Part shown: in pieces, positions 6,270 through 15,326 of the stretch
Position numbering within the stretch: the first letter of the stretch is position 1
Layout: each line of letters opens with the position of its first letter
NCBI GenBank assembly: GCA_002394305.1
Contig: DGTM01000071.1
Coordinates: 8,601-53,256 of the forward strand
Reading direction: 5' to 3'
From: Prevotellaceae bacterium UBA4336
Lineage (GTDB): Bacteria; Bacteroidota; Bacteroidia; Bacteroidales; Bacteroidaceae
DNA length: 44,656 bases
Program-made: the position numbers and the translations under genes
The notes under the pieces: model-generated
Databases searched by the model: none
Seen by the model: only the letters and a program-made list of their open reading frames with translations
What the model was told of the DNA's origin: nothing

Positions 6270-8573
6270 ATGGCAAACGATTTGAGATTTCAGGTTGTCG
6301 GCGAGGCGTTCAAGAAGAAGCCTCTTGACGTAAAAGCACCGAGTGAAAGACCTTGCGAGTACTTTGGCAAGCATGTCTTCAACCGCGAGAAGATGTACAA
6401 GTACCTGCCGAAGGACGTTTATGATAAGATGGTAGATGTCATCGACAACGGCGCTCGCCTCGACCGCCAGGTGGCCGATGCCGTGGCTGCCGGCATGATG
6501 GCGTGGGCAAAAGAGAACGGCGTGACGCACTATACGCATTGGTTCCAGCCCTTGACAGAAGGCACGGCCGAGAAGCACGACTCGTTCATAGAGCATGATG
6601 GCAAGGCTGCGATTGAGCGAGAGCAGAATGGAGCTTGCTCCGATTCTGCCGAGCGTGAGCAGGTTCGAATGAAGTTCATAGGAGGCATGATTGAGGAATT
6701 CAGCGGCAAGCTCCTCGTTCAGCAGGAACCCGACGCCTCGTCGTTCCCCTCTGGAGGCATAAGGAGCACCTTCGAGGCTCGCGGCTACTCGGCATGGGAC
6801 CCCACAAGTCCCGTCTTCATCATCGACGACACGCTCATCATCCCCACAGTCTTTATCAGTTATAGCGGCGAGTCGCTCGACTACAAGGCGCCCCTCCTGC
6901 GTGCCTTGAAAGCCGTCAACGTGGCTGCAACAGAGGTTTGCCACTACTTCGACCCGGCTGTGAAGAAGGTGACGAGCAATCTCGGCTGGGAGCAGGAGTA
7001 CTTCCTCGTAGATGAAGGGCTCTATGCCGCTCGTCCCGACCTCCTGCTGACTGGCCGCACGCTCATGGGACACGACTCGGCCAAGAACCAGCAGATGGAC
7101 GACCACTACTTCGGCTCCATTCCCGAGCGTGTGGCAGCCTTCATGCGCGACCTTGAGATACAAGCCCTGATGCTCGGCATTCCCGTCAAGACACGCCACA
7201 ACGAAGTTGCTCCCAACCAATTTGAGGTGGCGCCTATCTTCGAGGACACGAACCTCGCCGTAGACCACAACATGCTGCTCATGTCGCTCATGAAGCGTGT
7301 GGCCCGCAAGCATGGCTTCCGTGCTCTGCTGCACGAAAAGCCCTTTGCAGGCATCAATGGCTCGGGCAAACACAACAACTGGAGCCTCTCGACCGACAAC
7401 GGCGTGCTGCTCCATGCTCCCGGCAAGACGGCGGAACAGAACCTTCGCTTCGCCACATTCATCGTCGAGACGCTGATGGGTGTCTACAAGCACAACGGGC
7501 TGCTGAAAGCCAGCATCATGAGTGCCACCAATGCCCATCGTCTCGGTGCCAACGAAGCGCCGCCAGCCATCATCAGCTCGTTCCTCGGAAAGCAGCTCTC
7601 CGAACTGCTCGACCACATAGAGAAAGCCGACAAGGAAAACCTCTTCTCCATGGATAGTAAGCAGGGCATGAAACTTGATATTCCAGAGATTCCAGAACTG
7701 CTCATTGACAACACTGACCGCAACCGCACCAGTCCGTTTGCCTTCACCGGCAACCGTTTCGAGTTCCGTGCCGTGGGCAGCGAAGCTAACTGTGCCAGCG
7801 CCATGATTACACTCAACAGTGCTGTTGCCGAGGCCCTTGCTTCGTTCAAGAAGCGTGTCGATGAAAGGATATCGGAGTATGCCGAGAAGCCAGAGTATGC
7901 CGAGGGCTCAGGCCATTCGCCTAAGTACCACGCCATCATCGACATCCTCCGCGAGGACATCAAAGTGTGCAAGCCCATCCGCTTCGATGGCAACGGCTAC
8001 AGCGACGAGTGGAAGGCAGAAGCCGCTAAGCGCGGGCTGGACACAGAAACCTCCTGCCCCGTCATCTTCGAGCGTTATCTCGACGAGGACAGCATCCGCA
8101 TGTTCGAGAGCCTCGGCGTGATGACCAGAAAGGAACTGGAGGCCCGCAACGAAGTGAAGTGGGAAACCTACACCAAGAAGATTCAGATTGAAGCCCGTGT
8201 GCTGGGCGACCTCTCCATGAACCACATCATCCCCGTCGCCACCAGCTATCAGAGCCTGCTGCTGAGGAACGTCGAGCGCATGTCGGGCGTATTCCCGAAG
8301 GAGAAGGCCAGCCAACTGAATGCACGCAACCTCAAGCTCATCGAGGAGATAGCAGAGCGCACAGCCACCATCGAAACACAGGTGGAGGAGCTTGTCGAGG
8401 CCCGCAAGGTCGCCAACAAGATTGCGGACGAGCACCAGAAAGCCATCGCCTACCACGACACCATCGCCCCGATGTTCGACAAGATTCGCTATCAGATTGA
8501 CAAGCTCGAACTCATCGTCGACGACGGCCTCTGGCCCCTGCCTAAGTACCGCGAACTGTTGTTCATCAGATAA
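6270..8573 (+). CDS. glnN: type III glutamine synthetase
   Basis: The 767-residue protein condenses glutamate and ammonia to glutamine with ATP in the cytoplasm. It has the type III hallmarks: a long N-terminal region with THYTHWFQPLTEGTAEKHD, then KLLVQQEPDASSFPSGG, NEVAPNQFEVAPIFEDTNLAVDHN and GINGSGKHNNWSLST, and a C-terminal coiled region (ERTATIETQVEELVEARKVA). The Bacteroides fragilis GlnN is about 729 residues; part of the excess is an insert of about 25 residues at roughly 112-137 (EREQNGACSDSAEREQ), between FIEHDGK and the conserved GGMIEEFSGK block, coded by a hairpin-forming stretch. With gltBD nearby it completes the GS-GOGAT cycle. It has its own promoter, a repeat-filled leader of about 190 nt and a strong terminator. 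Confidence 0.95.
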   Translation: MANDLRFQVVGEAFKKKPLDVKAPSERPCEYFGKHVFNREKMYKYLPKDVYDKMVDVIDNGARLDRQVADAVAAGMMAWAKENGVTHYTHWFQPLTEGTAEKHDSFIEHDGKAAIEREQNGACSDSAEREQVRMKFIGGMIEEFSGKLLVQQEPDASSFPSGGIRSTFEARGYSAWDPTSPVFIIDDTLIIPTVFISYSGESLDYKAPLLRALKAVNVAATEVCHYFDPAVKKVTSNLGWEQEYFLVDEGLYAARPDLLLTGRTLMGHDSAKNQQMDDHYFGSIPERVAAFMRDLEIQALMLGIPVKTRHNEVAPNQFEVAPIFEDTNLAVDHNMLLMSLMKRVARKHGFRALLHEKPFAGINGSGKHNNWSLSTDNGVLLHAPGKTAEQNLRFATFIVETLMGVYKHNGLLKASIMSATNAHRLGANEAPPAIISSFLGKQLSELLDHIEKADKENLFSMDSKQGMKLDIPEIPELLIDNTDRNRTSPFAFTGNRFEFRAVGSEANCASAMITLNSAVAEALASFKKRVDERISEYAEKPEYAEGSGHSPKYHAIIDILREDIKVCKPIRFDGNGYSDEWKAEAAKRGLDTETSCPVIFERYLDEDSIRMFESLGVMTRKELEARNEVKWETYTKKIQIEARVLGDLSMNHIIPVATSYQSLLLRNVERMSGVFPKEKASQLNARNLKLIEEIAERTATIETQVEELVEARKVANKIADEHQKAIAYHDTIAPMFDKIRYQIDKLELIVDDGLWPLPKYRELLFIR
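6605..6680 (+). repeat. in-frame hairpin insert inside glnN
   Basis: GCAGAATGGAGC (6623-6634) faces GCTCCGATTCTGC (6637-6649) with a TT loop and one bulged base. The stretch encodes residues of GlnN that interrupt a normally contiguous conserved block, so it is read as an inserted palindromic element. Confidence 0.7.
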
Positions 8574-8594
8574 AAGTTCACGTCTAAACTATCT

Positions 8595-8633
8595 CAAGGG
8601 GGCTGTGTCAAAATAAACGGGCACAGCCCCTTG
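8595..8633. terminator. bidirectional terminator between glnN and the 8637-9146 gene
   Basis: CAAGGGGGCTGTG (8595-8607) pairs with CACAGCCCCTTG (8622-8633) around an AT-rich loop. It sits between two convergent genes. Neither side has a long T-run directly after the stem. Confidence 0.75.
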
Positions 8634-8636
8634 CCC

Positions 8637-9146
8637 CTAATCCTTCGCCACGCTGAAAGGATAGACCAGCAGGTCGCCGAGCTCACCGATGGGGTGCTGG
8701 GCGAGGTTGACCAATATGTACTCGCCAGGCTGGAGCGGCTCGCGTGGCTGACAAATGAAACTGTCGCTTTCGGCCTTTATGGTGAACGCTTTGGGCTCCA
8801 TGCGTATATAGATGTTTTCGGCGAGCTGCGGGCGGGGCAGCTTGCGGTAGTATTTTTTAGCCTTCAGCCGGATGAGGGCGTAATCGACGAGGACTTCGTC
8901 GGGACCCGGGGTGATGCGCAGCATGGGACGGCTTCCGTCGGCAAGCTGTGTGGCACGACCGCCCGAGAGGTAGTGCGTCAGGCGGCTCTTCATCTGGTAG
9001 TCCACTATCTTCCAGCCAGGCTTCAGTTCGCTTTGCGTCTGCTGGGCGGGTATCTCTGCCCAGTTTGCCCCGACGGCTGTCTCTACCTTCTGTGCGCTGC
9101 TGCCGAGCGGCAGGAGTAGGAATAATAGGTATGTCAACTTCTTCAT
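8637..9146 (-). CDS. secreted hypothetical protein
   Basis: A 169-residue protein with a clear signal peptide (MKKLTYLLFLLLPLGSSAQ, cleavage after SSAQ), so it is periplasmic or surface-located. The mature part is beta-rich with no cysteines in an evident pattern except one in FICQPREPLQPGEYILVN. That last stretch looks like the end of an immunoglobulin-like or carbohydrate-binding beta domain, but I do not recognise a family. It is monocistronic, converging on glnN, with a TATTTTTG promoter box only 7 bp before the ATG. Confidence 0.7.
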   Translation of the reverse strand: MKKLTYLLFLLLPLGSSAQKVETAVGANWAEIPAQQTQSELKPGWKIVDYQMKSRLTHYLSGGRATQLADGSRPMLRITPGPDEVLVDYALIRLKAKKYYRKLPRPQLAENIYIRMEPKAFTIKAESDSFICQPREPLQPGEYILVNLAQHPIGELGDLLVYPFSVAKD

Positions 9147-9153
9147 AGCGGGA

Positions 9154-9161
9154 CAAAAATA
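9154..9161 (-). promoter_or_regulatory. -7 promoter box TATTTTTG (minus strand)
   Basis: TAnnTTTG on the minus strand ending 7 bp before the ATG at 9146. If used, the transcript would have a 5' leader of only a few bases. Confidence 0.6.
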
Positions 9162-9242
9162 GGACTTTTTCGCATAACACAGGTCCGAAACGGCAAGAAA
9201 TCGTCAATGAACGTACATAATTTGAAATTTGAATTTATTAAT

Positions 9243-9273
9243 TTTGAATTTTGAATTATTTTTTCTATCTTTG
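9243..9273 (+). promoter_or_regulatory. promoter of the DUF4838 gene
   Basis: TTTG at 9243-9246, 19 bp, then TATCTTTG at 9266-9273: a full Bacteroidetes promoter. The -33 box is part of an AT-rich repeat of TTTTGAATT words (9217-9256). The -7 box ends 5 bp before the ATG, so the mRNA is predicted to be leaderless or nearly so. Confidence 0.8.
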
Positions 9274-9278
9274 CGCCA

Positions 9279-11033
9279 ATGAAAGCAAATATCTTCGCCC
9301 TGGGCCGGCTTGTCATGGCTGGTGCCCTTCTGCTCCTGACCCTTGGGGTCCGTGCTGCCGACTGGCTCTTCCGCGACGGCAAGACGGACTATACGATTGT
9401 CGTTGCCGCAGATGCTTCCACCTCGGAGCAGGCGGCTGCCCGCGAACTGCAACAGTACATCGAGCAGATGAGCGGAGCCAGGCTGCCCATCAGCTCCGAC
9501 CTGCAGACATCGGGCGGGTGCATCTATGTGGGCTATAACGAGCGCGTGGCAGCCCTGACGGGAACGCAGAAACCCGAGAGGGACGACGAGAGCTTCACTT
9601 ACCGGACCGTGGGGCACGACCTGCTCATCTGGGGCGGTGCCGGGCGTGGCACGATGTACGGCGTCTTCACCTTCCTGGAGCGCGAGTTGGGCATCCATTG
9701 GCTCACACCCGGTTGCACCGTAGTGCCGAGGGCAGAGCGTTGGAAGCTGCCCCGGCTGAACCGAACCGAACGCCCCTTCATCGGCTACCGCTACAGCAAC
9801 TATTTTGTGGCGAACGGCGTACACGAGTGGAGCGCCCATACCCGCGAGAACATGAAGTGGAGCCCCGTGAAAAGCGACTATGGCAATATCGAGGCTTATT
9901 GGGGGGCGCACACCATGGGCCACTTCGTTCCCGTCAGCGAGTTCTACGACACGCACCCCGAGTACTTCTGCCTGCGCGGCGGCAAGCGTCTGTCGGAGTA
10001 CGGTCAGCTCTGCCTCTCGAACCCTGAGGTGCTGGAAATCTGCAAGAGGCGTCTGGCTGAATTCATGCGCAAGAATCCCGACTACCGCATCTACAGCCTC
10101 TCGCAGAACGACAACTTCCTCTTCTGCCAGTGCGATAAGTGCAAGGCCATCGAGGACCGCTACGGCGGTCACTCCGGGCTTATCGTCTGGTTCGTCAATC
10201 AGGTGGCCGATGCCGTCAGGGACGAGTTCCCCGACAAATACGTGGGCACCTTCGCCTATCAGTATTCGCGCCAGCCGCCTACGGGCATCAAGCCTCGCGA
10301 GAATGTCGTCATACGCCTGTGCAGCATCGAGTGCTGCTTTGCCCATCCGCTGGATGCCGGCTGTCCGCAGAACGAAGCCTTCATGCGCGACCTGAAGGGC
10401 TGGGCTGCCTTGGCTCCTCACCTCTTCATCTGGGACTACATCGTGGACTATGCCCAGTACATCGCACCCTGGCCCAACTTCCAGGTGCTGGGCCCCAACA
10501 TCCGCGTCTTCGGCGAGAGCAAGGCCATCGGCATCTTCGAGGAGGCTCAGTACCAGTCGGCTGGGGCAGAGTTCGACGAGATGAAGGCCTGGACGGTGAA
10601 CCAGTTGCTGTGGAATCCCGACCAGGATGTCGACTCGCTGGTCAGCATCTTCATCGACGGCTTCTACGGCAATGCCGCCCCGCGCATCATGGACTACTAC
10701 CGTCTGTGCAAGAGCCTGGTGAAGCCTGATGTGCACTTCGGCATATACATCCGCGAGAAGCACGAGATATACAGCGATGCGTTCATACGCGACGCCTTTG
10801 CTATCCTCGACGAGGCCCGCAATGATGCAGAGACCGACGAGATACGCGAGCGTGTGGACCGCGTCAGGATGCAGCCCCTCTACCTGCAATGCATGCGCCA
10901 CAAGGCTGAATCCCTGCGCGACGGCACTTGGGACGAGCTCGTCGCCCTGATGAAGAAATACAAGGCCATGCATCGCGAAGGCGTTCCGCAGGCCGACTTC
11001 TTCCGCACCTTCGAGGAGGAGGCAAGGAAATAG
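9279..11033 (+). CDS. secreted DUF4838 protein, glycosidase-like
   Basis: A 584-residue protein with an N-terminal signal peptide (hydrophobic residues about 12-26, VMAGALLLLTLGVRAA). Residues about 35-130 form the beta/alpha domain found before GH20 and GH67 catalytic domains (ASTSEQAAARELQQYIEQMSG, IYVGYNERV, RGTMYGVFTFLERELGIHWL). The rest matches the DUF4838 pattern (TMGHFVPVSEFYDTHPEYF, SLSQNDNFLFCQCDKCKAI, HLFIWDYIVDYAQYIAPWPN). This family is thought to act on glycans but has no agreed substrate. The start at 9279 is chosen for the signal peptide, although the promoter leaves almost no leader. The nhaD gene follows after 49 bp without a terminator, so the two may be co-transcribed. Confidence 0.85.
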   Translation: MKANIFALGRLVMAGALLLLTLGVRAADWLFRDGKTDYTIVVAADASTSEQAAARELQQYIEQMSGARLPISSDLQTSGGCIYVGYNERVAALTGTQKPERDDESFTYRTVGHDLLIWGGAGRGTMYGVFTFLERELGIHWLTPGCTVVPRAERWKLPRLNRTERPFIGYRYSNYFVANGVHEWSAHTRENMKWSPVKSDYGNIEAYWGAHTMGHFVPVSEFYDTHPEYFCLRGGKRLSEYGQLCLSNPEVLEICKRRLAEFMRKNPDYRIYSLSQNDNFLFCQCDKCKAIEDRYGGHSGLIVWFVNQVADAVRDEFPDKYVGTFAYQYSRQPPTGIKPRENVVIRLCSIECCFAHPLDAGCPQNEAFMRDLKGWAALAPHLFIWDYIVDYAQYIAPWPNFQVLGPNIRVFGESKAIGIFEEAQYQSAGAEFDEMKAWTVNQLLWNPDQDVDSLVSIFIDGFYGNAAPRIMDYYRLCKSLVKPDVHFGIYIREKHEIYSDAFIRDAFAILDEARNDAETDEIRERVDRVRMQPLYLQCMRHKAESLRDGTWDELVALMKKYKAMHREGVPQADFFRTFEEEARK

Positions 11034-11082
11034 ACTATAATAATATATAATGTACGTTCATTACGCTTAATACAAAAAGAAG

Positions 11083-12483
11083 ATGACCATTGCTATCGTT
11101 ACCCTGATGTTGCTCGGCTATGTGCTCATCTGCACCGAACACATCACACGCATCAACAAAGCCACCGTCGCCCTCTTCTGTGGCGTGTGGGGGTGGGTCC
11201 TGTACGTCTGCGTGGGACCTTATTACATCGAGACGCTCCACGACGCGGGCTTCCAGGAGTTCCTGGGCAGCCGTAGTTACAGCCTCCAGGCCGTGAACGA
11301 GTACATCTGCCAGCATGTTTTCGCCCGGCATATGATACAGCTCGCCGGCATCGTCATGTATCTGCTGGCAACGATGGCAATAGTCGACGTGCTGGCCGCC
11401 AACGGCTGCTTTGATTTCGTGACGAAGCTCTGCCGCTCGCAAAAGTCGTGGGTCACCGTCACCATGCTTGCCCTGTGTAGCTTCGGCCTGAGCGCCAACC
11501 TCGACAACCTGACCTCTGCCGTCGTGATGCTCATGGTGATGAACCAGCTCATTGTCAACCACAGGCAGCGCATGCTCCTCGGGTCCATCATTGTCATCGC
11601 CACCAATTGCGGCGGCTGTTTTACCGTCATCGGCGACGTCACCTCCCTGCTCGTCTGGACGCGTGGTGCCGTGACGCCTACCAACTATACGGCAGCCCTT
11701 GTTCTGCCTGCACTCTGCGCCACCATTATCCCCACACTGCTCATCGGCAGGAAGCTCCCGAGCCATCTCGACCTGAAGCGCAGCAGCGTGGTGTATCGCG
11801 GCGACGATGCCGACGTGAAGCCCTGGCAACAGCTCCTCATGTTCTGCCTCGGCATGGGCGGACTCTGGTTTGTGCCCACCTTCTACCGCCTCACCAATCT
11901 GCCGCCCTTCCTCGGTGCCCTTTGCGTGCTCGGCGTGTTATGGGTGGTGAACGAAATCATCAACCGCAAGCGCATCCTCTCCGACCAGCCGCTTCCGATA
12001 CGCATCAATCGCAGCCTGCAGTTCGAAGTGATGCAGATGATCATGTTCTTCCTGGGCGTAGGTCTCAGCGTAGACATCCTCATCGAAGTGGGAGCCATGA
12101 AGCACGTCGCCCTTTGGTGCGACCAGTACATACACAACATCTACATCCTCTCGCTTGCTCTTGGGGCCGTCAGCTCCATCATGGACAATGTCGCACTGGT
12201 CATCAGCGGCATATCCATCTATCCCGTGCTGGACGGCAACACGCCCGGCATGACGGAATACATGCAAAGCTTTGTCGAGAACGGCCAGTATTGGCACCTC
12301 ATCACTCTGAGCGGTTGTGTGGGCGGTTGCCTGCTGCCCATCGGCAACACAGCCGGCTATGCACTGATGAAGAGCGAGGACGTCACCATCTGGTGGTATT
12401 TCAAGCACATCACGGCAAAGGTCCTGCTCGGCTGGTTCTGTGCCCTGGGCATTTACTTCCTCGTCGACTACTTCCTGAGATGA
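11083..12483 (+). CDS. nhaD: NhaD-type sodium/proton antiporter
   Basis: A 466-residue integral membrane protein with about 12 hydrophobic segments. The NhaD family pattern is clear in NLDNLTSAVVMLMVMN (residues about 145-160) and IATNCGGCFTVIGDVTSLLVW (about 171-191), which in characterised NhaD proteins carry the ion-binding Asp and Thr residues. The C-terminal half repeats the topology with VSSIMDNVALVISGI and GCVGGCLLPIGNTAGYALM. It exchanges Na+ or Li+ for protons across the inner membrane. A purine-rich AAAAAGAAG sits just before the ATG. It lies between the DUF4838 gene and the helicase gene on the same strand with short gaps. Confidence 0.88.
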   Translation: MTIAIVTLMLLGYVLICTEHITRINKATVALFCGVWGWVLYVCVGPYYIETLHDAGFQEFLGSRSYSLQAVNEYICQHVFARHMIQLAGIVMYLLATMAIVDVLAANGCFDFVTKLCRSQKSWVTVTMLALCSFGLSANLDNLTSAVVMLMVMNQLIVNHRQRMLLGSIIVIATNCGGCFTVIGDVTSLLVWTRGAVTPTNYTAALVLPALCATIIPTLLIGRKLPSHLDLKRSSVVYRGDDADVKPWQQLLMFCLGMGGLWFVPTFYRLTNLPPFLGALCVLGVLWVVNEIINRKRILSDQPLPIRINRSLQFEVMQMIMFFLGVGLSVDILIEVGAMKHVALWCDQYIHNIYILSLALGAVSSIMDNVALVISGISIYPVLDGNTPGMTEYMQSFVENGQYWHLITLSGCVGGCLLPIGNTAGYALMKSEDVTIWWYFKHITAKVLLGWFCALGIYFLVDYFLR

Positions 12484-12524
12484 AAAGGAAATGTGAATAA
12501 TTTGCTACCGCAAGGAAAAAACGA

Positions 12525-13868
12525 ATGCATTACGATATAAGCAAAGTGCTCCCCCAAAGGGAGGATGGCGGGACTTTCGTCCTCAATGCCATGCAGCAGG
12601 ACGCGCTGCAAACCGTCCGGAAGGGAGTTTCCGTCGTGCTGCTTAGCCCCACCGGTTCGGGCAAGACGCTGGCCTATCTTTTGCCGCTCCTGCAGAAGCT
12701 CGATGCTGGAAACGATAACCTGCAGGCACTCATCGTCGTCCCATCGCGCGAACTGGCTATCCAGACAGCCGATGTGGCCCGTCGCCTCTGTTCCGAGCTT
12801 CGGGTAGCTGCATGCTACGGGGGGCGTCCTGCCATGGAGGAGCATCAGCAACTGCGCGGCCTGCGTCCCCATCTCGTTGCGGCCACGCCGGGGCGTCTGC
12901 TCGACCACTTGCAGAAGGGAAATCTGCAACCCGATGACGTCCGCACCCTCGTCCTCGATGAGTTCGACAAGCTGCTCGAGCTGGGCTTCCGCGAGCAGAT
13001 GCAGGACGTCATAGCCTTTCTCCCAGCCCTACAGCAACGCATCCTGCTTTCCGCCACTGATGCCGAAGAGATTCCGGCTTTCGTGGGGGACGACAGACAC
13101 GTCCGCCTCTCTTTCCTCGACCCCGAGGAAAACGATGCCCGCATCAGCATCCGCCTGGTCAAGTCGCCCGAAAAAGACAAACTGCAAACGCTGCTTCGCC
13201 TGCTATGTACCTTGGGAACACAGAAGAGCCTGGTCTTCGTGGGCTACCGTGAGAGTGTGGAACGCGTGGGCAATTACCTGGAGCAGAACGGCCTGATGGT
13301 TGGCATCCTGCATGGCGGCATGGAACAGCGCGACCGCGAACGGGCATTGTACCGCTTCATGAATGGCTCGGCAAATGTCCTTGTCAGCACCGACCTTGCT
13401 TCCCGCGGCATCGACATCACAGGCATCGACAACATCATCCACTACCATCTGCCGACGGGTCCCGAGGCTTTCACCCATCGCAACGGCCGTACTGCTCGCT
13501 GGGACAAGCAGGGGAATGCCTATTTTATCCTCGGCCCGGAGGAACACTTGCCCGATTTCGTCTGCCTCCCCTCCGACGAGCAGGAGGCAACCTTCAGCCT
13601 TCCTGCCCGGGTGCCTGCCCCGGTGGAGCCGCTTTGGATTACATTATATATAGGTAAGGGGAAGAAAGACAAGATTAGCCGCGGCGACATCGTCGGCTTC
13701 CTCACAAAGCAAGGCGGGTTGGGGAGCAGCCAGGTGGGGCGCATAGACGTGCTGCCCCACTGGTCGTACGTTGCCGTGGAACGTGCCGTCTCGCGCGATT
13801 TGCTCCAGCGCATCAAGGGGCTCAAAATTAAAGGTCAGAAGACAATCTATGCCGTAGCCGGACGCTAA
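12525..13868 (+). CDS. DbpA-like RNA helicase with DEFD box
   Basis: A 447-residue superfamily 2 helicase. Motif I is SPTGSGKT, motif Ia PSRELAIQ, Ib TPGRLLDHL, motif II VLDEFD instead of DEAD, motif III SAT, motif V STDLASRGIDI, and motif VI HRNGRTAR rather than the usual HRIGRTGR. The last 75 residues (LYIGKGKKDKISRGDIVGFLTKQGG to VERAVSRDLLQRI) form a DbpA-type RNA-binding domain, which in E. coli DbpA targets 23S rRNA hairpin 92. A ribosome assembly role is therefore likely. The gene is 41 bp downstream of nhaD. A weak hairpin follows it. Confidence 0.9.
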   Translation: MHYDISKVLPQREDGGTFVLNAMQQDALQTVRKGVSVVLLSPTGSGKTLAYLLPLLQKLDAGNDNLQALIVVPSRELAIQTADVARRLCSELRVAACYGGRPAMEEHQQLRGLRPHLVAATPGRLLDHLQKGNLQPDDVRTLVLDEFDKLLELGFREQMQDVIAFLPALQQRILLSATDAEEIPAFVGDDRHVRLSFLDPEENDARISIRLVKSPEKDKLQTLLRLLCTLGTQKSLVFVGYRESVERVGNYLEQNGLMVGILHGGMEQRDRERALYRFMNGSANVLVSTDLASRGIDITGIDNIIHYHLPTGPEAFTHRNGRTARWDKQGNAYFILGPEEHLPDFVCLPSDEQEATFSLPARVPAPVEPLWITLYIGKGKKDKISRGDIVGFLTKQGGLGSSQVGRIDVLPHWSYVAVERAVSRDLLQRIKGLKIKGQKTIYAVAGR

Positions 13869-13872
13869 TAAT

Positions 13873-13903
13873 TGCACAAAAAGTATATGGTTTGTGCATT
13901 TCT
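13873..13903 (+). terminator. weak terminator hairpin after the helicase gene
   Basis: TGCACAAA (13873-13880) pairs with TTTGTGCA (13891-13898), followed by TTTCTC. The stem is short and the T-run is imperfect. Confidence 0.5.
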
Positions 13904-13914
13904 CGTCAAAAAAC

Positions 13915-13945
13915 TTGCACAGTTGGCGTAATTGTGTTACCTTTG
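13915..13945 (+). promoter_or_regulatory. promoter of the FadL-type porin gene
   Basis: TTG at 13915-13917 (in ACTTG), 20 bp, then TACCTTTG at 13938-13945, an exact TAnnTTTG box 28 bp before the ATG. Confidence 0.8.
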
Positions 13946-13972
13946 CAGCCGATTTTAACCAAAATAAGTTAA

Positions 13973-15322
13973 ATGATGAAGAAAACTCTTAGTTTGATGG
14001 CAATTTTTGTTGCAGCAAGCAACGCTTTTGCCGGCGGTCTCCTGACCAACACCAACCAGAACGCAGCCTTCGTGCGCAACTTCGCCCAGGAAGGCAAAAT
14101 CGACATCACCAGCATCTACGCCAACCCAGCCGGCGGAGCATTCCTCGCCAACGGCTGGCACCTGAGCCTCAACAGCCAGACCGCTTTCCAGCGCCGAGAG
14201 ATTGAAACGTCCTTCCCGCTCTTCGCGCTGAACACCGACAACCCCACCCCCACCCACGACTTCCTTGGCAAGGCAACAGCTCCCATAATTCCCTCCCTGA
14301 CCGCTTCTTACAACCACGACAAGTGGAGCATCTCGGCCCACTTCGCCATCAGCGGCGGCGGCGGCAAGTGTGAGTTCGACAAAGGGCTGGGCTCCTTCGA
14401 GGCAGCCTATGCAGGAGTGCTCTATCAGTTGGCTCCGACCTTGTTGCCGCCCGGAGTACAGTTCCGGGGGTACACACTGAATAGCTACATGAAGGGCAAG
14501 TCCTACCACTTCGGCCTGCAAATAGGCGGAACATACAAATTCACCGACAACGTTGCAGGCTACGTAGGCATTCGCGGACTGTATGCGACATCCAACTACA
14601 ACGGATTCGTCAATCCCGCTGTCAGCACCAATGTCGGCAAAGTGCCTCTCAACAACTATGGCATCGACCTGAACTGCGACCAGACAGGCCTCGGCGCAGC
14701 TATCATCCTTGGCGTAGACTGGAGGATTAACGACAAATGGAACGTTTCGGCAAAGTATGAATGCCCGACCAGACTGAACCTCAAAAACAAGAGCGAGATA
14801 ACAGTGGTGGAAGACCTGGTAAAGGAAAAGGCAGCTGGCATCCTCGGTCAGTTCGAGGACGGCAAGAAGGTTCGCGAGGACGTGCCCGGACTCCTGGCTC
14901 TCGGCGTTCAGTATTCGCCCATCGAGAAGGTTCGCCTGGGTGCCGCATACCACCAGTTCTTCGACAAGGTTTCCACAAAGTTCCTCAACAAGGAAGAGCT
15001 CATCAGGCACAACACCCACGAGTTCCTGCTTGGCGCCGAGTACGACATCTGCAAGCTCATCACGGTTTCCGCATCATGGGAGACGACCAGCTACGGCCTC
15101 GACGACGACTACATGAACGACCTCTCGTTCAACCTCTCAAACCACATGGTTGGTGGCGGCGTGCGCATCAACGCCACTAAGCGTTTCAGCGTCGACCTCG
15201 GCTATATGTGTACCTTCTACAACAGCCGCAACGTCACAACTATGACAGCTGCAGGACCCAAAACCGACCACTACGACCGCAAGAACCACACCTTCGGCAT
15301 CGGCCTCAACCTGCACATCTGA
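13973..15322 (+). CDS. outer membrane protein, OmpP1/FadL/TodX family
   Basis: A 449-residue outer membrane beta-barrel. The signal peptide is MMKKTLSLMAIFVAASNAFA (cleavage before GGLL); a start one codon later at 13976 is equally possible. The mature N-terminus GGLLTNTNQNAAFVRNFAQEG and the IYANPAGGAFL block are the FadL-family signature, where the N-terminus plugs the barrel and the NPA turn is conserved. Alternating strands (YHFGLQIGGTYKFTDNVAGYVGIRG) run to a C-terminal strand ending in NLHI. FadL proteins admit long-chain fatty acids or other hydrophobic compounds; the substrate here is unknown. It stands alone with its own promoter and terminator. Confidence 0.88.
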   Translation: MMKKTLSLMAIFVAASNAFAGGLLTNTNQNAAFVRNFAQEGKIDITSIYANPAGGAFLANGWHLSLNSQTAFQRREIETSFPLFALNTDNPTPTHDFLGKATAPIIPSLTASYNHDKWSISAHFAISGGGGKCEFDKGLGSFEAAYAGVLYQLAPTLLPPGVQFRGYTLNSYMKGKSYHFGLQIGGTYKFTDNVAGYVGIRGLYATSNYNGFVNPAVSTNVGKVPLNNYGIDLNCDQTGLGAAIILGVDWRINDKWNVSAKYECPTRLNLKNKSEITVVEDLVKEKAAGILGQFEDGKKVREDVPGLLALGVQYSPIEKVRLGAAYHQFFDKVSTKFLNKEELIRHNTHEFLLGAEYDICKLITVSASWETTSYGLDDDYMNDLSFNLSNHMVGGGVRINATKRFSVDLGYMCTFYNSRNVTTMTAAGPKTDHYDRKNHTFGIGLNLHI

Positions 15323-15326
15323 TTTA

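Noticed and set aside
6246..7616. Long minus-strand reading frame opposite glnN
   Set aside because: It is the shadow of a certain gene in GC-rich DNA; composition is unlike a protein family, and the sense strand has all GlnN motifs.
9204..10973. 589-codon minus-strand frame opposite the DUF4838 gene
   Set aside because: The plus-strand frame has a signal peptide, promoter and family motifs; the antisense frame has none.
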